DNA of 64,000 bases from Jiangella asiatica (GCF_004349065.1 NZ_SMKZ01000005.1:1-64000); one strand, 5' to 3'. Shown: positions 35,539 to 45,098, counted from the stretch's first letter. Numbers and translations: made by a program. The notes: a model not told the origin generated them from the letters alone.

Positions 35539-35628
35539 GAAATGATCACGTTCAGCACGAGATCTCGTGTCACACCGTGCTCGCAATCATGGTGAGGCTC
35601 GGGGGATCCTGCTGAACGTGATCATTTC
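35539..35628 (+). repeat. Dispersed intergenic repeat, copy 4, with perfect 19-bp terminal inverted repeats
   Basis: This 90-bp copy begins GAAATGATCACGTTCAGCA (35539-35557) and ends with its exact reverse complement (35610-35628). Inside are the palindrome CACGAGATCTCGTG and a CACCGTGCTCGCAATCATGG stretch, as in the other three copies. It is the only copy here with both terminal repeats. It looks like a small non-autonomous mobile element or a hairpin-forming intergenic repeat; it sits between the aldo/keto reductase gene and a convergent small gene. Confidence 0.9.
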
Positions 35629-35658
35629 GACGACCAGGCTGTGAGACTGCTGCGGGGG

Positions 35659-35883
35659 TCAGTCCGGTGGTTTGAGGCTCATCGGGCCGTAGACCTCGCG
35701 GCCGTCCTCGACCAGCATCACCGAGTCGACGCCGGCCTCGACCAGCGCGCGCCAGTGCTCCCCCAGCCAGCTCTCGGCGTCGGACTGCGTGGGGAATCCG
35801 GCGTCCGCGCGCCCAGCACCGTCGTCCACGTTCGGCGCCGGACCGCCGTCCGGCCCCAGGAACCGCCACGTCCAGCTCATCAT
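35659..35883 (-). CDS. Small conserved actinobacterial protein (74 aa)
   Basis: The protein reads MMSWTWRFLGPDGG, then an acidic stretch, FPTQSDAESWLGEHWRALVE and VYGPMSL. This W-R-F start and the (F)P(S/T)Q.DAESW(L/I)GE.WR core recur in a conserved small actinobacterial family of unknown function. The ribosome binding site GGGAGG lies right before the two start ATGs. It is convergent with the aldo/keto reductase gene and separated from it by repeat copy 4. Confidence 0.78.
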   Translation of the reverse strand: MMSWTWRFLGPDGGPAPNVDDGAGRADAGFPTQSDAESWLGEHWRALVEAGVDSVMLVEDGREVYGPMSLKPPD

Positions 35884-36031
35884 CGCCTCCCGATCGACGC
35901 CCACACCTCGCCATGACAGTACGGTCCGGCCCGCGTCGGCCGTCACCGGGTCCGCTGTTGTTCACGTCACACCGAAGTTTCTCGGCCGGCCGCGTCATGA
36001 GCGGCTCCCGATCCTGTCTTGACGGGTGTAG

Positions 36032-36072
36032 GGGCGCGTCGTTGCCGCGCAGGGGACGGCAACGACGCGCCC
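36032..36072. other. Perfect 16-bp inverted repeat in a gene-free stretch
   Basis: GGGCGCGTCGTTGCCG (36032-36047) pairs with 36057-36072, loop 9 nt. It lies in the 330-bp gap (35884-36213) between two divergent genes, where a terminator is not expected. The gap also has TTGACA at 36143-36148, a possible -35 box of the MFS gene. Otherwise nothing was recognised there. The hairpin could belong to a small RNA or be an operator. Confidence 0.5.
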
Positions 36073-36213
36073 GTTACCACCGGGCGGCATTCCCGGCCAA
36101 ACCGGTCCGCGGAACGCGGCGTGTCAGCATCGTCATGGCGCCTTGACAAGACACCCGTCATGCTGTTGCCTTCCGCGTAAAGTTCAGTTCGCGGGGGGCG
36201 GGAGTTCATCGAC

Positions 36214-37467
36214 GTGGGTAGTTCAGCGCCCGCACGGCGCCAGCGTCTCCTCAGTGACCCGGACATCTTCCGGTACGTGGCGGCGCGCATCGTCTCGTTG
36301 GCCGGCTCGGCGGTCACGTTCATCGCCATGCCGGTGCTCATCTACGGCATCACCGGGTCGGCCACGTGGACGTCGCTCGTTATCGTCGCCGAGGCGGTGC
36401 CTTACCTGCTGTTCGGGCTGTGGGCCGGCGCACTGGCCGACCACGTCGACCGGCGCCGGGTCATGGTGGTGGCCGACGTGCTGGCGGCGCTGACCCTCGC
36501 CACCGTCCCCATCGCCTGGTGGCTGGACGCGCTGACCGCCGGTCACGTCCTCGCCGCGGCGTTCGCCGCCCGCATCATCTACGTGTTCTTCGACGCCGCC
36601 AACCAGGGCGCGCTGCCCAGCCTCGTCTCCCGCGACCGTCTCCCGGCCGCGAACGCGCTGGTATTCGGCGGCAGCACGGTGGCGGAGACCGTCGTACCCA
36701 TGGTGGCCGGCGCGCTCATCGTCGTCATCTCCCCGGCCTCGATCATCGCCATCGACGTGCTGACGTTCGTGGCGTCGGCGCTGCTGATCCGCAGCATCGC
36801 GCGGCCCCTGAGCGGGACGCGTGACCGGGAGGCGTCGACCGGGTTCCCGGCGATCGCCGACGGCACCCGCTTCATCGTGCGCCACCGGGTGGTCCGGGTC
36901 ATGATCGTCATCGGTGCGCTGGTGGCTTTCAGTGCCGGGTCGCTGATGGCGATCCTCGTCGTGTGGGCCGACCGCACGCTCGACGTGCGGGAGGGCGACT
37001 GGCGCCTCGGCGTTCTGTTCGGCGCCTGGGGCGTCGGCGCGGTCATCGGCAGCTTCCTGGTGCCGCGGCTGATGCTGCGCTACGGCGGGGTGCGCGCGGC
37101 GCTGCTCGTGCTGCCGGTCGCCGCCGCGGCCGGGATCGCCCTCTCACTGGCGCGCAGCTGGCTGCCCGGCGTCCTGACGGTCGCGGCGTGGTCGCTGTTC
37201 TACATCATGATCGCCACCATCTCGGTGACGCTGCGCCAGCAGGTGACGCCAGAACCTCTGATGAGCCGGGTGATGACCGCGGGCCGGATGGCCACGTTCG
37301 GCATCGGCTACCCACTCGGCGCGTTCCTGGCCGGCGTGCTCGCCAGCGCCGTCGACACCACCACCGCCATCCTGGTGTGCCAGCTGTCGCTGGTGATCGC
37401 GGCCTTGATCGCCTGGCTGTCCTCGCTGCGCAACGCACCGCGCGTCCTCGACGTCCCCGACGACTAA
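36214..37467 (+). CDS. MFS family transporter
   Basis: The protein has 417 residues with 11-12 membrane segments. It begins with a short basic segment, then RYVAARIVSLAGSAVTFIAMPVLIYG, and contains the ALADHVDRRRVMVVADVLAA loop, a variant of the MFS loop 2-3 motif (here ADHVDRRR). Members of this subgroup (enterobactin-exporter-like/MFS_3) export drugs or siderophores; substrate unknown. The stop codon overlaps by a few bases the end of a possible small gene on the other strand. Confidence 0.9.
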   Translation: MGSSAPARRQRLLSDPDIFRYVAARIVSLAGSAVTFIAMPVLIYGITGSATWTSLVIVAEAVPYLLFGLWAGALADHVDRRRVMVVADVLAALTLATVPIAWWLDALTAGHVLAAAFAARIIYVFFDAANQGALPSLVSRDRLPAANALVFGGSTVAETVVPMVAGALIVVISPASIIAIDVLTFVASALLIRSIARPLSGTRDREASTGFPAIADGTRFIVRHRVVRVMIVIGALVAFSAGSLMAILVVWADRTLDVREGDWRLGVLFGAWGVGAVIGSFLVPRLMLRYGGVRAALLVLPVAAAAGIALSLARSWLPGVLTVAAWSLFYIMIATISVTLRQQVTPEPLMSRVMTAGRMATFGIGYPLGAFLAGVLASAVDTTTAILVCQLSLVIAALIAWLSSLRNAPRVLDVPDD

Positions 37468-37598
37468 CCGCTCGCCCCGACGACGGCGATCAGTGCGGAC
37501 ACCGCGAAACGCGGCCGCGCCGAGCACAGCCGGTACACCGGCCGCGGCCCGTCGCCCACCAGCAGCATCCGGCAGGGGTCGCCGGGGTGATGACGCAC
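37464..37598 (-). CDS. Possible small protein gene downstream of gcvT
   Basis: A 44-codon frame from the GTG at 37598 (VRHHPGDPCRMLLVGDGPRP and a short C-terminus). Third codon positions are almost all G or C, as in real genes of this window. It follows gcvT on the same strand, 34 bp after the stop. AGGAGA at the end of gcvT is too far upstream to support this start, so the true start is uncertain. No family recognised. Confidence 0.35.
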   Translation of the reverse strand: MRHHPGDPCRMLLVGDGPRPVYRLCSARPRFAVSALIAVVGASG

Positions 37599-37632
37599 GC
37601 AAACCGCGTCGCCGACGACCGCCCGGCGGCGC

Positions 37633-38739
37633 CTAGCTCTCCTTGGCGCTCGGCTGGACGAACGGCGGGCGGACCACCTCGAAGGTCTCGGCCCGGCCGC
37701 GCACGTCGACCTGGACCTCGCTGCCCTCCGCGACGGACGGCGGCAGCAGCGCGAGCCCGATGCCCTGGCGCAGGGTCGGCGAGAAGGTCCCCGACGTCAC
37801 CCGCCCCACCGGCTCGCCGTCGACCGTCACCGTCATTCCGGGACGGGGGATGCCACGGCCCCGCGCCCGGATGCCCTGCAGACGCCGCACCGGACCGGCG
37901 GCCTTCTCCGCGAGCAGCGCGTCGCGACCCCAGAACGACGGCTTGGACCAGCCGACCGCCCAGCCGGCCCGCGCCTGCACCGGCGTGATGTCGAGCGCGA
38001 GGTCCTGGCCGTGCAGCGGGTAGCCCATCTCGGTGCGCAGCGTGTCGCGCGCGCCCAGGCCGCACGGCACGATGCCGTGGTCCTCCCCGGCGGCCAGCAG
38101 CGCGTCCCACATCGTCGCGGCCTCGTCCCACGGCACCAGCAGCTCGTAGCCGCGTTCGCCGGTGTAGCCGGTGCGGCATACGACGAGCGCGACGCCGTCG
38201 TGCACGGCCTCGGCGAACGACATGTACGGATGCCCCGTCGGCAGGCTGAGCGCGGCGAGCACCTCGTCGCTGCGCGGCCCCTGCACGGCGAGGACGGCGA
38301 GGTCGCGGTGGCGGTCGCGGACCTGCACGCCGGCCGGCGCGGCCGCGGTCAGGCGTCGCACCACCTCGGCGTTGTTGGCCGCGTTGGGCACCAGCAGCAG
38401 GTCGTCGTCGGCGTGCAGGTAGACGATGAGGTCGTCCACCACTCCCCCGGACTCGTCGCAGCACAGCGTGTACTGCGCCTGGCCCGGGCCGATCTTCTCC
38501 AGCGCGTTGGTCAGGCACGCGTCGGCGAACGCCCGGGCGCCCGGCCCGGTGACCGACGCCTTGCCGAGGTGGCTGACGTCGAACAGCCCGACCCGCTCGC
38601 GCACCGCCGTGTGCTCGTCGACGACGCCGGAGTACTGCAGCGGCATCGACCAGCCGCCGAACTCGGCGAACTTGGCGCCCAGCGCGACCTGGCGCTCGTA
38701 AAGGGAGGTTCTGGCGAGGTCTTCGGCGGTCACGGCCAC
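37633..38739 (-). CDS. gcvT: Aminomethyltransferase (glycine cleavage T protein)
   Basis: The protein has 368 residues. It begins [20 protein letters not shown], with [18 protein letters not shown] and the folate-binding region. It moves the methylene group from the lipoylated H protein to tetrahydrofolate. Other gcv genes are not in the window. The ATG/GTG region at 38739 gives the normal length. It depends on lipoyl groups made by LipA and LipB encoded downstream in this window. Confidence 0.95.
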   Translation of the reverse strand: MAVTAEDLARTSLYERQVALGAKFAEFGGWSMPLQYSGVVDEHTAVRERVGLFDVSHLGKASVTGPGARAFADACLTNALEKIGPGQAQYTLCCDESGGVVDDLIVYLHADDDLLLVPNAANNAEVVRRLTAAAPAGVQVRDRHRDLAVLAVQGPRSDEVLAALSLPTGHPYMSFAEAVHDGVALVVCRTGYTGERGYELLVPWDEAATMWDALLAAGEDHGIVPCGLGARDTLRTEMGYPLHGQDLALDITPVQARAGWAVGWSKPSFWGRDALLAEKAAGPVRRLQGIRARGRGIPRPGMTVTVDGEPVGRVTSGTFSPTLRQGIGLALLPPSVAEGSEVQVDVRGRAETFEVVRPPFVQPSAKES

Positions 38740-38779
38740 ACCCTACGACCCTCCATTGATCATCAAGGGGCGGAGGTGG

Positions 38780-39547
38780 ATGATCGCCCGTATGGTCGCA
38801 TCCGTCGCCGTCCTGTCCGACGTCCACGGCGCGCTGCCAGCGCTCGAGGCGGTGCTCGCAGAGCCCGACGTCGCCGCGGCCGAACGCATCGTCTTGACCG
38901 GCGACATCGCCGCGGGGCCGCTGCCTGTCCAGACATTGGACCTGCTCACCTCGTTGGGCGAACGGGTGGTGTGGGTGCGCGGCAACGCCGAGCGCGAGCT
39001 GGTCCACGTCGCCCGGGGTGGCACGTCGGAGCACCAGGTGTCGACGTGGGCCGGCCGGCAGCTGCGCCCGGACCAGGTGGAGCTGCTCGACGGCCTGCCG
39101 CATCCGGTGACGCTCGACGTCGACGACTTCGGGCCGGTGCTGTTCTGCCATGGAACGCCTCGCGACGACGACGAGGTGGTCCTGGTCGACAGCTCGCTCG
39201 CCCGGTGGGCCGACGTGCTCTCGAGCGTGCCGGACGAGGTGCGCACCGTCGTGTGCGGCCACACCCACATGCCGTTCCAGCGCCTCGTCGACCGGCGGCT
39301 GGTGGTCAACCCGGGCAGCGTCGGCATGTCGTACGGACGGCCGGGCCCGCACTGGGCGTTGCTGCGCGACGCCGTGGTGTCGCTGCGGGTCACATCGGTC
39401 GACCTGGACGCGCTGGCCGACGCCGTCGTCGCCGCCAGCACGTTCCCCGGCGCGGCCGAGTGGGCCGACGAGTACACCCGCACCGCGTACTCCGACGCCG
39501 AGGCGCTCACCGCCTTCGCGCCACGAGACGGCCGGACGGTGACCTGA
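38780..39547 (+). CDS. Metallophosphoesterase (YfcE/MJ0936-like)
   Basis: The protein has 255 residues. Metal-binding motifs of the calcineurin-like fold are clear: AVLSDVHGALPAL (Asp, His), LTGDIAAGP (Asp), VRGNAERE (Asn), VVCGHTHMPFQ (His-x-His). Family members are phosphodiesterases or nucleotidases of unknown substrate. The ATG at 38780 follows GGAGGTGG very closely (3 nt); the ATG at 38792 is the alternative with that motif 14 nt away. It is divergent from gcvT. Confidence 0.88.
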   Translation: MIARMVASVAVLSDVHGALPALEAVLAEPDVAAAERIVLTGDIAAGPLPVQTLDLLTSLGERVVWVRGNAERELVHVARGGTSEHQVSTWAGRQLRPDQVELLDGLPHPVTLDVDDFGPVLFCHGTPRDDDEVVLVDSSLARWADVLSSVPDEVRTVVCGHTHMPFQRLVDRRLVVNPGSVGMSYGRPGPHWALLRDAVVSLRVTSVDLDALADAVVAASTFPGAAEWADEYTRTAYSDAEALTAFAPRDGRTVT

Positions 39548-39610
39548 CAGCGACCGGCCCAGCGGTAGCATCGGGCGGAATCGACTGGATCGCACGACGT
39601 CAGGAGAACC

Positions 39611-41107
39611 GTGACCAGCATTGCCCTGTCCTCCGCTGCACCGACGGGACTCAAGGTCGACGCCGTGGTGATCGGCGTCGCACCGGGCGACGACGAGGTG
39701 GCCCCGCTCCCCGGCAGCGAGTCGGTCAGCAAGGCGTTCAAGGGCGCGTTGCCGGAGGTACTCGGCCAGCTCGGTGCCACTGGCAAGCCCGACGAGGTCA
39801 CGAAGCTCCCCGCGCAGGGCTCCATCAAGGCGCCACTGGTGGTCGCCATCGGGACCGGCCCGCTGCCCCCGTCCGGACCGGACCGCCACGAGACCTTGCG
39901 CCGCGCGGCCGGAGCCGCCGCCCGGGCACTGGCCGGCAAGCAGTCCGCGGCCGTCGCGCTGCCCGTCCAGGACGAGGCCGACGCCGCCGCCGTCGTCGAA
40001 GGCCTGCTCCTCGGCGCTTACAGGTTCGACCGCTACAAGAGCAATGGGCCGACCAAGCCGCTGGGCTCGGTCACTGTGCTCGGGCCGGGCGTGAAGGCCA
40101 AGGGCGTCAAGGACGCCGTCACCCGCGCCGAGATCGTCACCACCGCGGTCAACCGGGCCCGCGACTGGGTCAACGTGCCGCCGCGCGACCTCACCCCCGA
40201 GGTGTTCGCCGACGCCGCCAGCAAGCTCGCCAGGAGCGCCAAGCTCGACGTCGAGATCCTCGACGAGAAGCTGTTGGCCCGGCGCGGCTACGGCGGGCTC
40301 ATCGGGGTCGGCCAGGGCTCGGCCAACCCGCCCCGGCTGGTCCGGGTCGCCTACCGGCCGTCGCGCGCCAAGCGGCACGTCGCGTTCGTCGGCAAGGGCA
40401 TCACCTTCGACTCCGGCGGCCTGTCGCTGAAGCCGTCGGACAGCATGGCGGACATGAAGAGCGACATGAGCGGCGCCGCCGCCGTGATCGCCGCCGTCCA
40501 CGCCATCGCCTCACTGGGCACCAAGGTCGCCGTCACCGCCTACGCCGCCATGGCCGAGAACATGCCGTCGGGCAGCGCGCAGCGGCCGTCGGACGTCATC
40601 AGCATCTACGGCGGCAAGACCGTCGAGGTCCTCAACACCGACGCCGAAGGCCGCCTCGTGCTCGCCGACGGCATCGTCCGCGCCGCCGAGGACGAGCCCG
40701 ACCTCATCGTCGACGTGGCCACGCTGACCGGCGCGGCCGTCGTCGCTCTCGGCAAGCGGCTCTCCGGCATCATGGCCAACGACGACGACCTGCGCGACCG
40801 CGTCCACGACGCCTCCCGGCGCGCCGGCGAACAGATGTGGCCGCTGCCGCTCCCCACCGACCTGCGAGACAAGCTCGACTCCCCCGTCGCCGACATCGCC
40901 AACATCGGCGACCGCTGGGGCGGCGCGCTTCAGGCGGGCCTGTTCCTCCAGGAGTTCGTCGCCGACGGTATCGACTGGGCGCACCTGGACATCGCCGGCC
41001 CCGCGCTGAGCGACACGGCCTTCGGTTACACCCCCAAGGGCGGCACCGGCGCGGGCGTGCGGACGCTGGTGCGCCTCGTCGAGGACGTCGCCGACGGCGT
41101 GCTCTGA
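39611..41107 (+). CDS. pepA: Leucyl aminopeptidase (M17)
   Basis: The protein has 498 residues. The C-terminal catalytic domain shows the metal and active-site motifs KGITFDSGGLSLKPS, NTDAEGRLVLAD and MAENMPSG. It removes N-terminal amino acids in the cytoplasm as a hexamer. The start is the GTG at 39611 after AGGAGA. It is convergent with a small gene on the minus strand (10-bp gap). Confidence 0.97.
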   Translation: MTSIALSSAAPTGLKVDAVVIGVAPGDDEVAPLPGSESVSKAFKGALPEVLGQLGATGKPDEVTKLPAQGSIKAPLVVAIGTGPLPPSGPDRHETLRRAAGAAARALAGKQSAAVALPVQDEADAAAVVEGLLLGAYRFDRYKSNGPTKPLGSVTVLGPGVKAKGVKDAVTRAEIVTTAVNRARDWVNVPPRDLTPEVFADAASKLARSAKLDVEILDEKLLARRGYGGLIGVGQGSANPPRLVRVAYRPSRAKRHVAFVGKGITFDSGGLSLKPSDSMADMKSDMSGAAAVIAAVHAIASLGTKVAVTAYAAMAENMPSGSAQRPSDVISIYGGKTVEVLNTDAEGRLVLADGIVRAAEDEPDLIVDVATLTGAAVVALGKRLSGIMANDDDLRDRVHDASRRAGEQMWPLPLPTDLRDKLDSPVADIANIGDRWGGALQAGLFLQEFVADGIDWAHLDIAGPALSDTAFGYTPKGGTGAGVRTLVRLVEDVADGVL

Positions 41108-41117
41108 CGACGGGCGG

Positions 41118-41441
41118 TCAGACCCCGCGGTTGCCGTTCTTGCGGTTCCACTCGCGCATGCGCTGCGGGTAGCCGACCACCTGGGCGTCGTAGGCCGGGA
41201 TGGCCAACTTGCGGGCCAGCGCGTGCGCCGCGGCCGCGTCTCGCACCCGGCGCCGGGTCCATTCACCGTCGTGGGCGACGAAGACGACCGTGGTGGCCGT
41301 CATGGTGGTGGGCGGCTCGACGAACGCCTCGACCCCGCGACGGGACCGGGCGAACTCCTCCAGGTGCTTGACGTCGGCGTTGTCGGCGGCACGGTCCAGG
41401 CTGCCCTCGGCGCTCTTTCGCCGTCGCCGGAACAACGCCAT
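41118..41441 (-). CDS. Small conserved protein next to lpd (107 aa)
   Basis: The protein starts MALFRRRRKSAEGSLDRAADNADVKHLEEFARSRRG and continues with VEAFVEPPTTMTATTVVFVAHDGEWTRRRV, a compact alpha/beta domain often found next to lpd in actinobacteria. Function unknown. It is divergent from lpd, with a 219-bp gap between them that holds no other gene; TCGAGACGTGTCTCGA (41617-41632) is a short inverted repeat in that gap. Confidence 0.75.
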   Translation of the reverse strand: MALFRRRRKSAEGSLDRAADNADVKHLEEFARSRRGVEAFVEPPTTMTATTVVFVAHDGEWTRRRVRDAAAAHALARKLAIPAYDAQVVGYPQRMREWNRKNGNRGV

Positions 41442-41660
41442 CGTCTACCTCCGCTTCTTCGCCGACCCGGGTCGGGCCGAGACGATACCGCGACAGTATC
41501 TCGTCACAGTGCAACGATCCGGTCCGGTTGAAGGTGTCGGAACACCGGATGGAAGGATGAGGTTGACGCTTGTGGAGCCCACTGCGGACCGATCCCCGGC
41601 CGGGCGACACAGCGTTCGAGACGTGTCTCGACGACAACGACGACATCGAGGAGCACCACC

Positions 41661-43043
41661 GTGGCCGACAACGCCGGTTTCGACGTCCTCATCCTCGGCG
41701 GCGGCAGCGGTGGATACGCCGCCGCGTTCCGGGCCAGCGAGCTCGGACTGTCCGTCGGGCTGATCGAGAAGGACAAAGTCGGCGGCACCTGCCTGCACTA
41801 CGGCTGCATTCCCACCAAGGCGCTGCTGCACGCCGCCGAGGTCGCCGACAACTCCCGCGACAGCGAGCAGTTCGGCGTCAAGACCTCCTTCGAGGGCATC
41901 GACATGGCTGGCGTCAACGCGTACAAGGACGGCATCGTGGCCCGCCTGTACAAAGGGCTGCAGGGCCTGGTCAAGGCCAACAAGGTCACCCTCATCGAGG
42001 GCGACGGCAAGCTCGTCGCGCCGAACGCCGTCGAGGTCAGCGGCACCCGCTACGAGGGCCGCAACGTCGTCCTGGCGACGGGGTCCCGCTCGCGCAGCCT
42101 GCCCGGCCTCGAGATCGACGGCACGCAGGTCATCAGCAGCTACGAGGCGCTGGGCCTGGACCGGGTGCCGGCGTCGGCCGTGGTGCTCGGCGGCGGCGTC
42201 ATCGGCGTGGAGTTCGCCAGCGTCTGGCGGTCCTTCGGCGCCGACGTCACCATCGTCGAGGCGCTGCCCCGGCTGGTACCGGCCGAGGACGAGGCCGCGT
42301 CCAAGGTGGTCGAGCGGACGTTCCGCAAGCGCGGCATCGGCTTCAAGACCGGGGTTCGCTTCGCCGGGGTCGAGCGGCGTGACGGCGGCGTCACGGTGTC
42401 GCTGGAGAACGGCGAGACGATCGACGCCGAGGTGCTGCTGGTCGCGGTCGGACGCGGCCCGGTCACCGAGGGCCTCGGGTACGAGGAGGCCGGCATCACC
42501 ATCGACCGCGGGTTCGTCGTCACCGACGAGCGGCTGCGCACCAGCGTGCCCGGCGTCTACGCCGTCGGCGACATCGTGCCGGGCCTGCAGCTGGCACACC
42601 GCGGCTTCGCACACGGCATCTTCGTCGCCGAGGACATCGCCGGCCGGGGCCCGGTGCCCGTCGACGACCTCGGCATTCCGAAGGTCACCTACTGCGACCC
42701 CGAGGTCGCCTCCGTCGGGCTCACCGAGGCGCAGGCCAAGGAGCGGCTCGGCGACGACAAGGTCGAGACGCTGGAGTACAACCTCGCCGGCAACGGCAAG
42801 AGCCAGATCCTCAGGACGCAGGGCTTCGCGAAGCTCGTACGCGAGAAGGACGGCCCGGTGATCGGCGTGCACCTGGTCGGCGCCCGGGTCGGTGAGCTGA
42901 TCGCCGAGGCACAGCTCATCTACAACTGGGAGGCACTCCCGCACGAGGTCGCCCAGCTGATCCACCCGCATCCGACGCAGAGCGAAGCGCTGGGCGAGGC
43001 ACACCTCGCACTGGCCGGGAAGCCGTTGCACGTCCACGGCTGA
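41661..43043 (+). CDS. lpd: Dihydrolipoyl dehydrogenase
   Basis: The protein has 460 residues. FAD-binding GGGSGGYAAAFRASELG, the redox pair in GGTCLHYGCIPTK, NAD-binding VVLGGGVIGVEFASVW, TSVPGVYAVGDI, and the C-terminal HPHPTQSEAL with the catalytic His-Glu. It reoxidises the lipoyl groups of the pyruvate, 2-oxoglutarate and branched-chain dehydrogenases and of the glycine cleavage system. The next gene, 68 bp on, encodes the E2 component. The GTG at 41661 has GAGGAG upstream. Confidence 0.97.
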   Translation: MADNAGFDVLILGGGSGGYAAAFRASELGLSVGLIEKDKVGGTCLHYGCIPTKALLHAAEVADNSRDSEQFGVKTSFEGIDMAGVNAYKDGIVARLYKGLQGLVKANKVTLIEGDGKLVAPNAVEVSGTRYEGRNVVLATGSRSRSLPGLEIDGTQVISSYEALGLDRVPASAVVLGGGVIGVEFASVWRSFGADVTIVEALPRLVPAEDEAASKVVERTFRKRGIGFKTGVRFAGVERRDGGVTVSLENGETIDAEVLLVAVGRGPVTEGLGYEEAGITIDRGFVVTDERLRTSVPGVYAVGDIVPGLQLAHRGFAHGIFVAEDIAGRGPVPVDDLGIPKVTYCDPEVASVGLTEAQAKERLGDDKVETLEYNLAGNGKSQILRTQGFAKLVREKDGPVIGVHLVGARVGELIAEAQLIYNWEALPHEVAQLIHPHPTQSEALGEAHLALAGKPLHVHG

Positions 43044-43111
43044 CCCGCCGGGCATAAGCTTGCGTTCGGCCCCAACCGCTGATGGTCCGTGAGAACTCGA
43101 GAGGACTGACG

Positions 43112-45058
43112 ATGGCAACCTCCGTCACCTTGCCCGCACTCGGCGAGAGCGTCACCGAGGGCACAGTGACCCGCTGGCTCAAGCAGCCCGGCGACCAGGT
43201 GGCCGTCGACGAGCCACTGCTGGAGATCTCCACGGACAAGGTCGACACCGAGATCCCCTCCCCCGTCGCCGGCACACTGCTGGAGATCAAGGTCTCCGAG
43301 GACGAGACCGTCGAGGTCGGCGCCGAGCTGGCGCTGATCGGCGAGGCCGGCGAGTCCACCGGCGACGGCGCATCGGGCGGCCAGGCCGGTGGCGAGGCGG
43401 CCGCGGCGGAGCAGGCCGAGGCCGAGCAGGAGCAGGAGGCGCAGCCAGAGCAGCAGGCCGAGCAGGAGACGCAGCCGGAGCAGGCCGTCGAGGCGCCTGC
43501 CCAGGAGGTCCCGGCCGCCGCCCCCGCTCAGGAGGCGCCGTCCGGCAACGGCGGTGGTGAGGGCACCCCGGTTACGCTGCCCGCGCTGGGCGAGAGCGTC
43601 ACCGAGGGCACCGTGACCCGCTGGCTCAAGCAGCCCGGCGACCAGGTGGCCGTCGACGAGCCACTTCTGGAGATCTCCACGGACAAGGTCGACACCGAGA
43701 TCCCCTCCCCCGTCGCCGGCACGCTGCTGGAGATCAAGGTCTCCGAGGACGAGACCGTCGAGGTCGGCGCCGTGCTCGCGCTGGTCGGCACCGGTGCGCC
43801 GGCCGACGGCGGCCAGGCCGGTGGCGAGGCGGCCGCTCCGGCCCAGGAACAGGAGGCTCCGGCCCAGCAGGAGGCTCCCGCCCAGCAGGAGGCTCCCGCC
43901 CAGCAGGAGGCCCCGGCCCAGCAGGAGGCTCCGGCCCAGGAGCCGGCGGCGTCCCAGGCCCAGCCAGAACCGCAGGCCCAGCCGGCGCCTCAGGCCGTCG
44001 CCACCGCGCCGCAGACGCCCGGGCCGCAGGCCGGCGGGCCGTCGGAGGAGGTGCAGCTGGCGCAGCCGCCGTCGACGTCCACCCCCACCGTCCAGCCAAG
44101 CCGCGAGCCGTCGGGCAACGGCACCACGTATGTCACGCCGCTGGTGCGCAAGCTGGCCGCCGAGCACGGCATCGACCTCACCAGTGTCAGCGGCACCGGC
44201 ATCGGCGGCCGGGTCCGCAAGCAGGACGTCCTGGCCGCGGCCGAGGCCGCCAAGGCTGCCGCCGCACAGCCGGCGCCCACCGCCGCGGCGCCCGCCGCGC
44301 CGGCACCAGCCGCGGAGACGGTCGAGCCGTCGCCGCTGCGCGGCACTACCGAGAAGCTGACCCGGATGCGCAAGGTCATCGCCAAGCGCGTCCACGAGTC
44401 GCTGCAGGAGACCGCGCAGCTCACGAGCGTCGTCGAGATCGACATCACCACGCTGGCGCGCCTGCGCGACCGTGTGAAGGTTGACTTCGCGCAGCGTGAA
44501 GGCGTGAAGCTGTCGTTCCTTCCGTTCTTCGCGAAGGCCGCGGTCGAGGCGCTCAAGCAGCACCCGAAGATCAACGCATCCATCGACGTCGAGAAGGGCG
44601 AGGTCACCTACCACGACCGCGAGAACCTCGTCATCGCCGTCGACACCGAGCAGGGCCTGCTGGTGCCCGTGGTCAAGGATGCCGGCGACCTCAACATCGC
44701 CGGCCTGGCCCGCAAGATCGCCGAGGTCGCGGAGAAGGCCCGTACCGGCAAGCTCACGCCCGACGAGATCACCGGCGGCACGTTCACGCTGACCAACACC
44801 GGCAGCCGTGGCGCCCTTTTCGACACGCCGATCTTCTTCCAGCCGCAGGTCGCCATCCTGGGCACCGGTGCCGTGGTCAAGCGTCCGATGGTCATCGACG
44901 ACCCCAACCTCGGCGAGACCATCGCCGTGCGCCACATGGTCTACTTCGCGCTCAGCTACGACCATCGGCTCGTCGACGGCGCCGACGCCGCCCGGTTCCT
45001 GACCACGGTCAAGAAGCGCCTCGAGGGCGGGCGGTTCGAAGCCGACCTCGGCCTCTGA
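43112..45058 (+). CDS. sucB: 2-oxo acid dehydrogenase E2 component with two lipoyl domains
   Basis: The protein has 648 residues. Two lipoyl domains, almost identical (each with the [17 protein letters not shown] lysine site), are joined and followed by Ala/Pro/Gln/Glu linkers. A peripheral subunit-binding domain (~residues 345-380, [20 protein letters not shown]) and a C-terminal acyltransferase domain with the active-site segment [15 protein letters not shown] complete it. In actinobacteria this E2 serves pyruvate or 2-oxoglutarate dehydrogenase; the name sucB is the conventional one. The ATG at 43112 follows GAGAGGACTGACG. A TAAGCT hexamer at 43054 may be its own -10. Confidence 0.93.
   Translation: MATSVTLPALGESVTEGTVTRWLKQPGDQVAVDEPLLEISTDKVDTEIPSPVAGTLLEIKVSEDETVEVGAELALIGEAGESTGDGASGGQAGGEAAAAEQAEAEQEQEAQPEQQAEQETQPEQAVEAPAQEVPAAAPAQEAPSGNGGGEGTPVTLPALGESVTEGTVTRWLKQPGDQVAVDEPLLEISTDKVDTEIPSPVAGTLLEIKVSEDETVEVGAVLALVGTGAPADGGQAGGEAAAPAQEQEAPAQQEAPAQQEAPAQQEAPAQQEAPAQEPAASQAQPEPQAQPAPQAVATAPQTPGPQAGGPSEEVQLAQPPSTSTPTVQPSREPSGNGTTYVTPLVRKLAAEHGIDLTSVSGTGIGGRVRKQDVLAAAEAAKAAAAQPAPTAAAPAAPAPAAETVEPSPLRGTTEKLTRMRKVIAKRVHESLQETAQLTSVVEIDITTLARLRDRVKVDFAQREGVKLSFLPFFAKAAVEALKQHPKINASIDVEKGEVTYHDRENLVIAVDTEQGLLVPVVKDAGDLNIAGLARKIAEVAEKARTGKLTPDEITGGTFTLTNTGSRGALFDTPIFFQPQVAILGTGAVVKRPMVIDDPNLGETIAVRHMVYFALSYDHRLVDGADAARFLTTVKKRLEGGRFEADLGL
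43850..43945 (+). repeat. Tandem repeat in the E2 linker
   Basis: The 18-bp unit GAGGCTCCCGCCCAGCAG repeats about five times with small variations, encoding (QEAPAQ)n. Such linkers give the swinging-arm domains reach. Repeat number probably varies between strains. Confidence 0.8.
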
Positions 45059-45098
45059 GGCGTGCCACGACCGACTCCTCCGTGGACGGCGGCCTGAC

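Noticed and set aside
35884-36213. Small plus-strand genes in the gap before the MFS gene
   Set aside because: Short frames exist (for example 35913-36146) but have no ribosome binding site, run through the hairpin and lack coding-like third positions.
38740-38779. Glycine riboswitch before gcvT
   Set aside because: The gap to the divergent gene is only about 40 bp, too short for this RNA.
37490-40501. 1003-codon minus-strand frame over gcvT, phosphoesterase and pepA
   Set aside because: Overlaps three clearly coding genes in other frames and shows no conserved motif.
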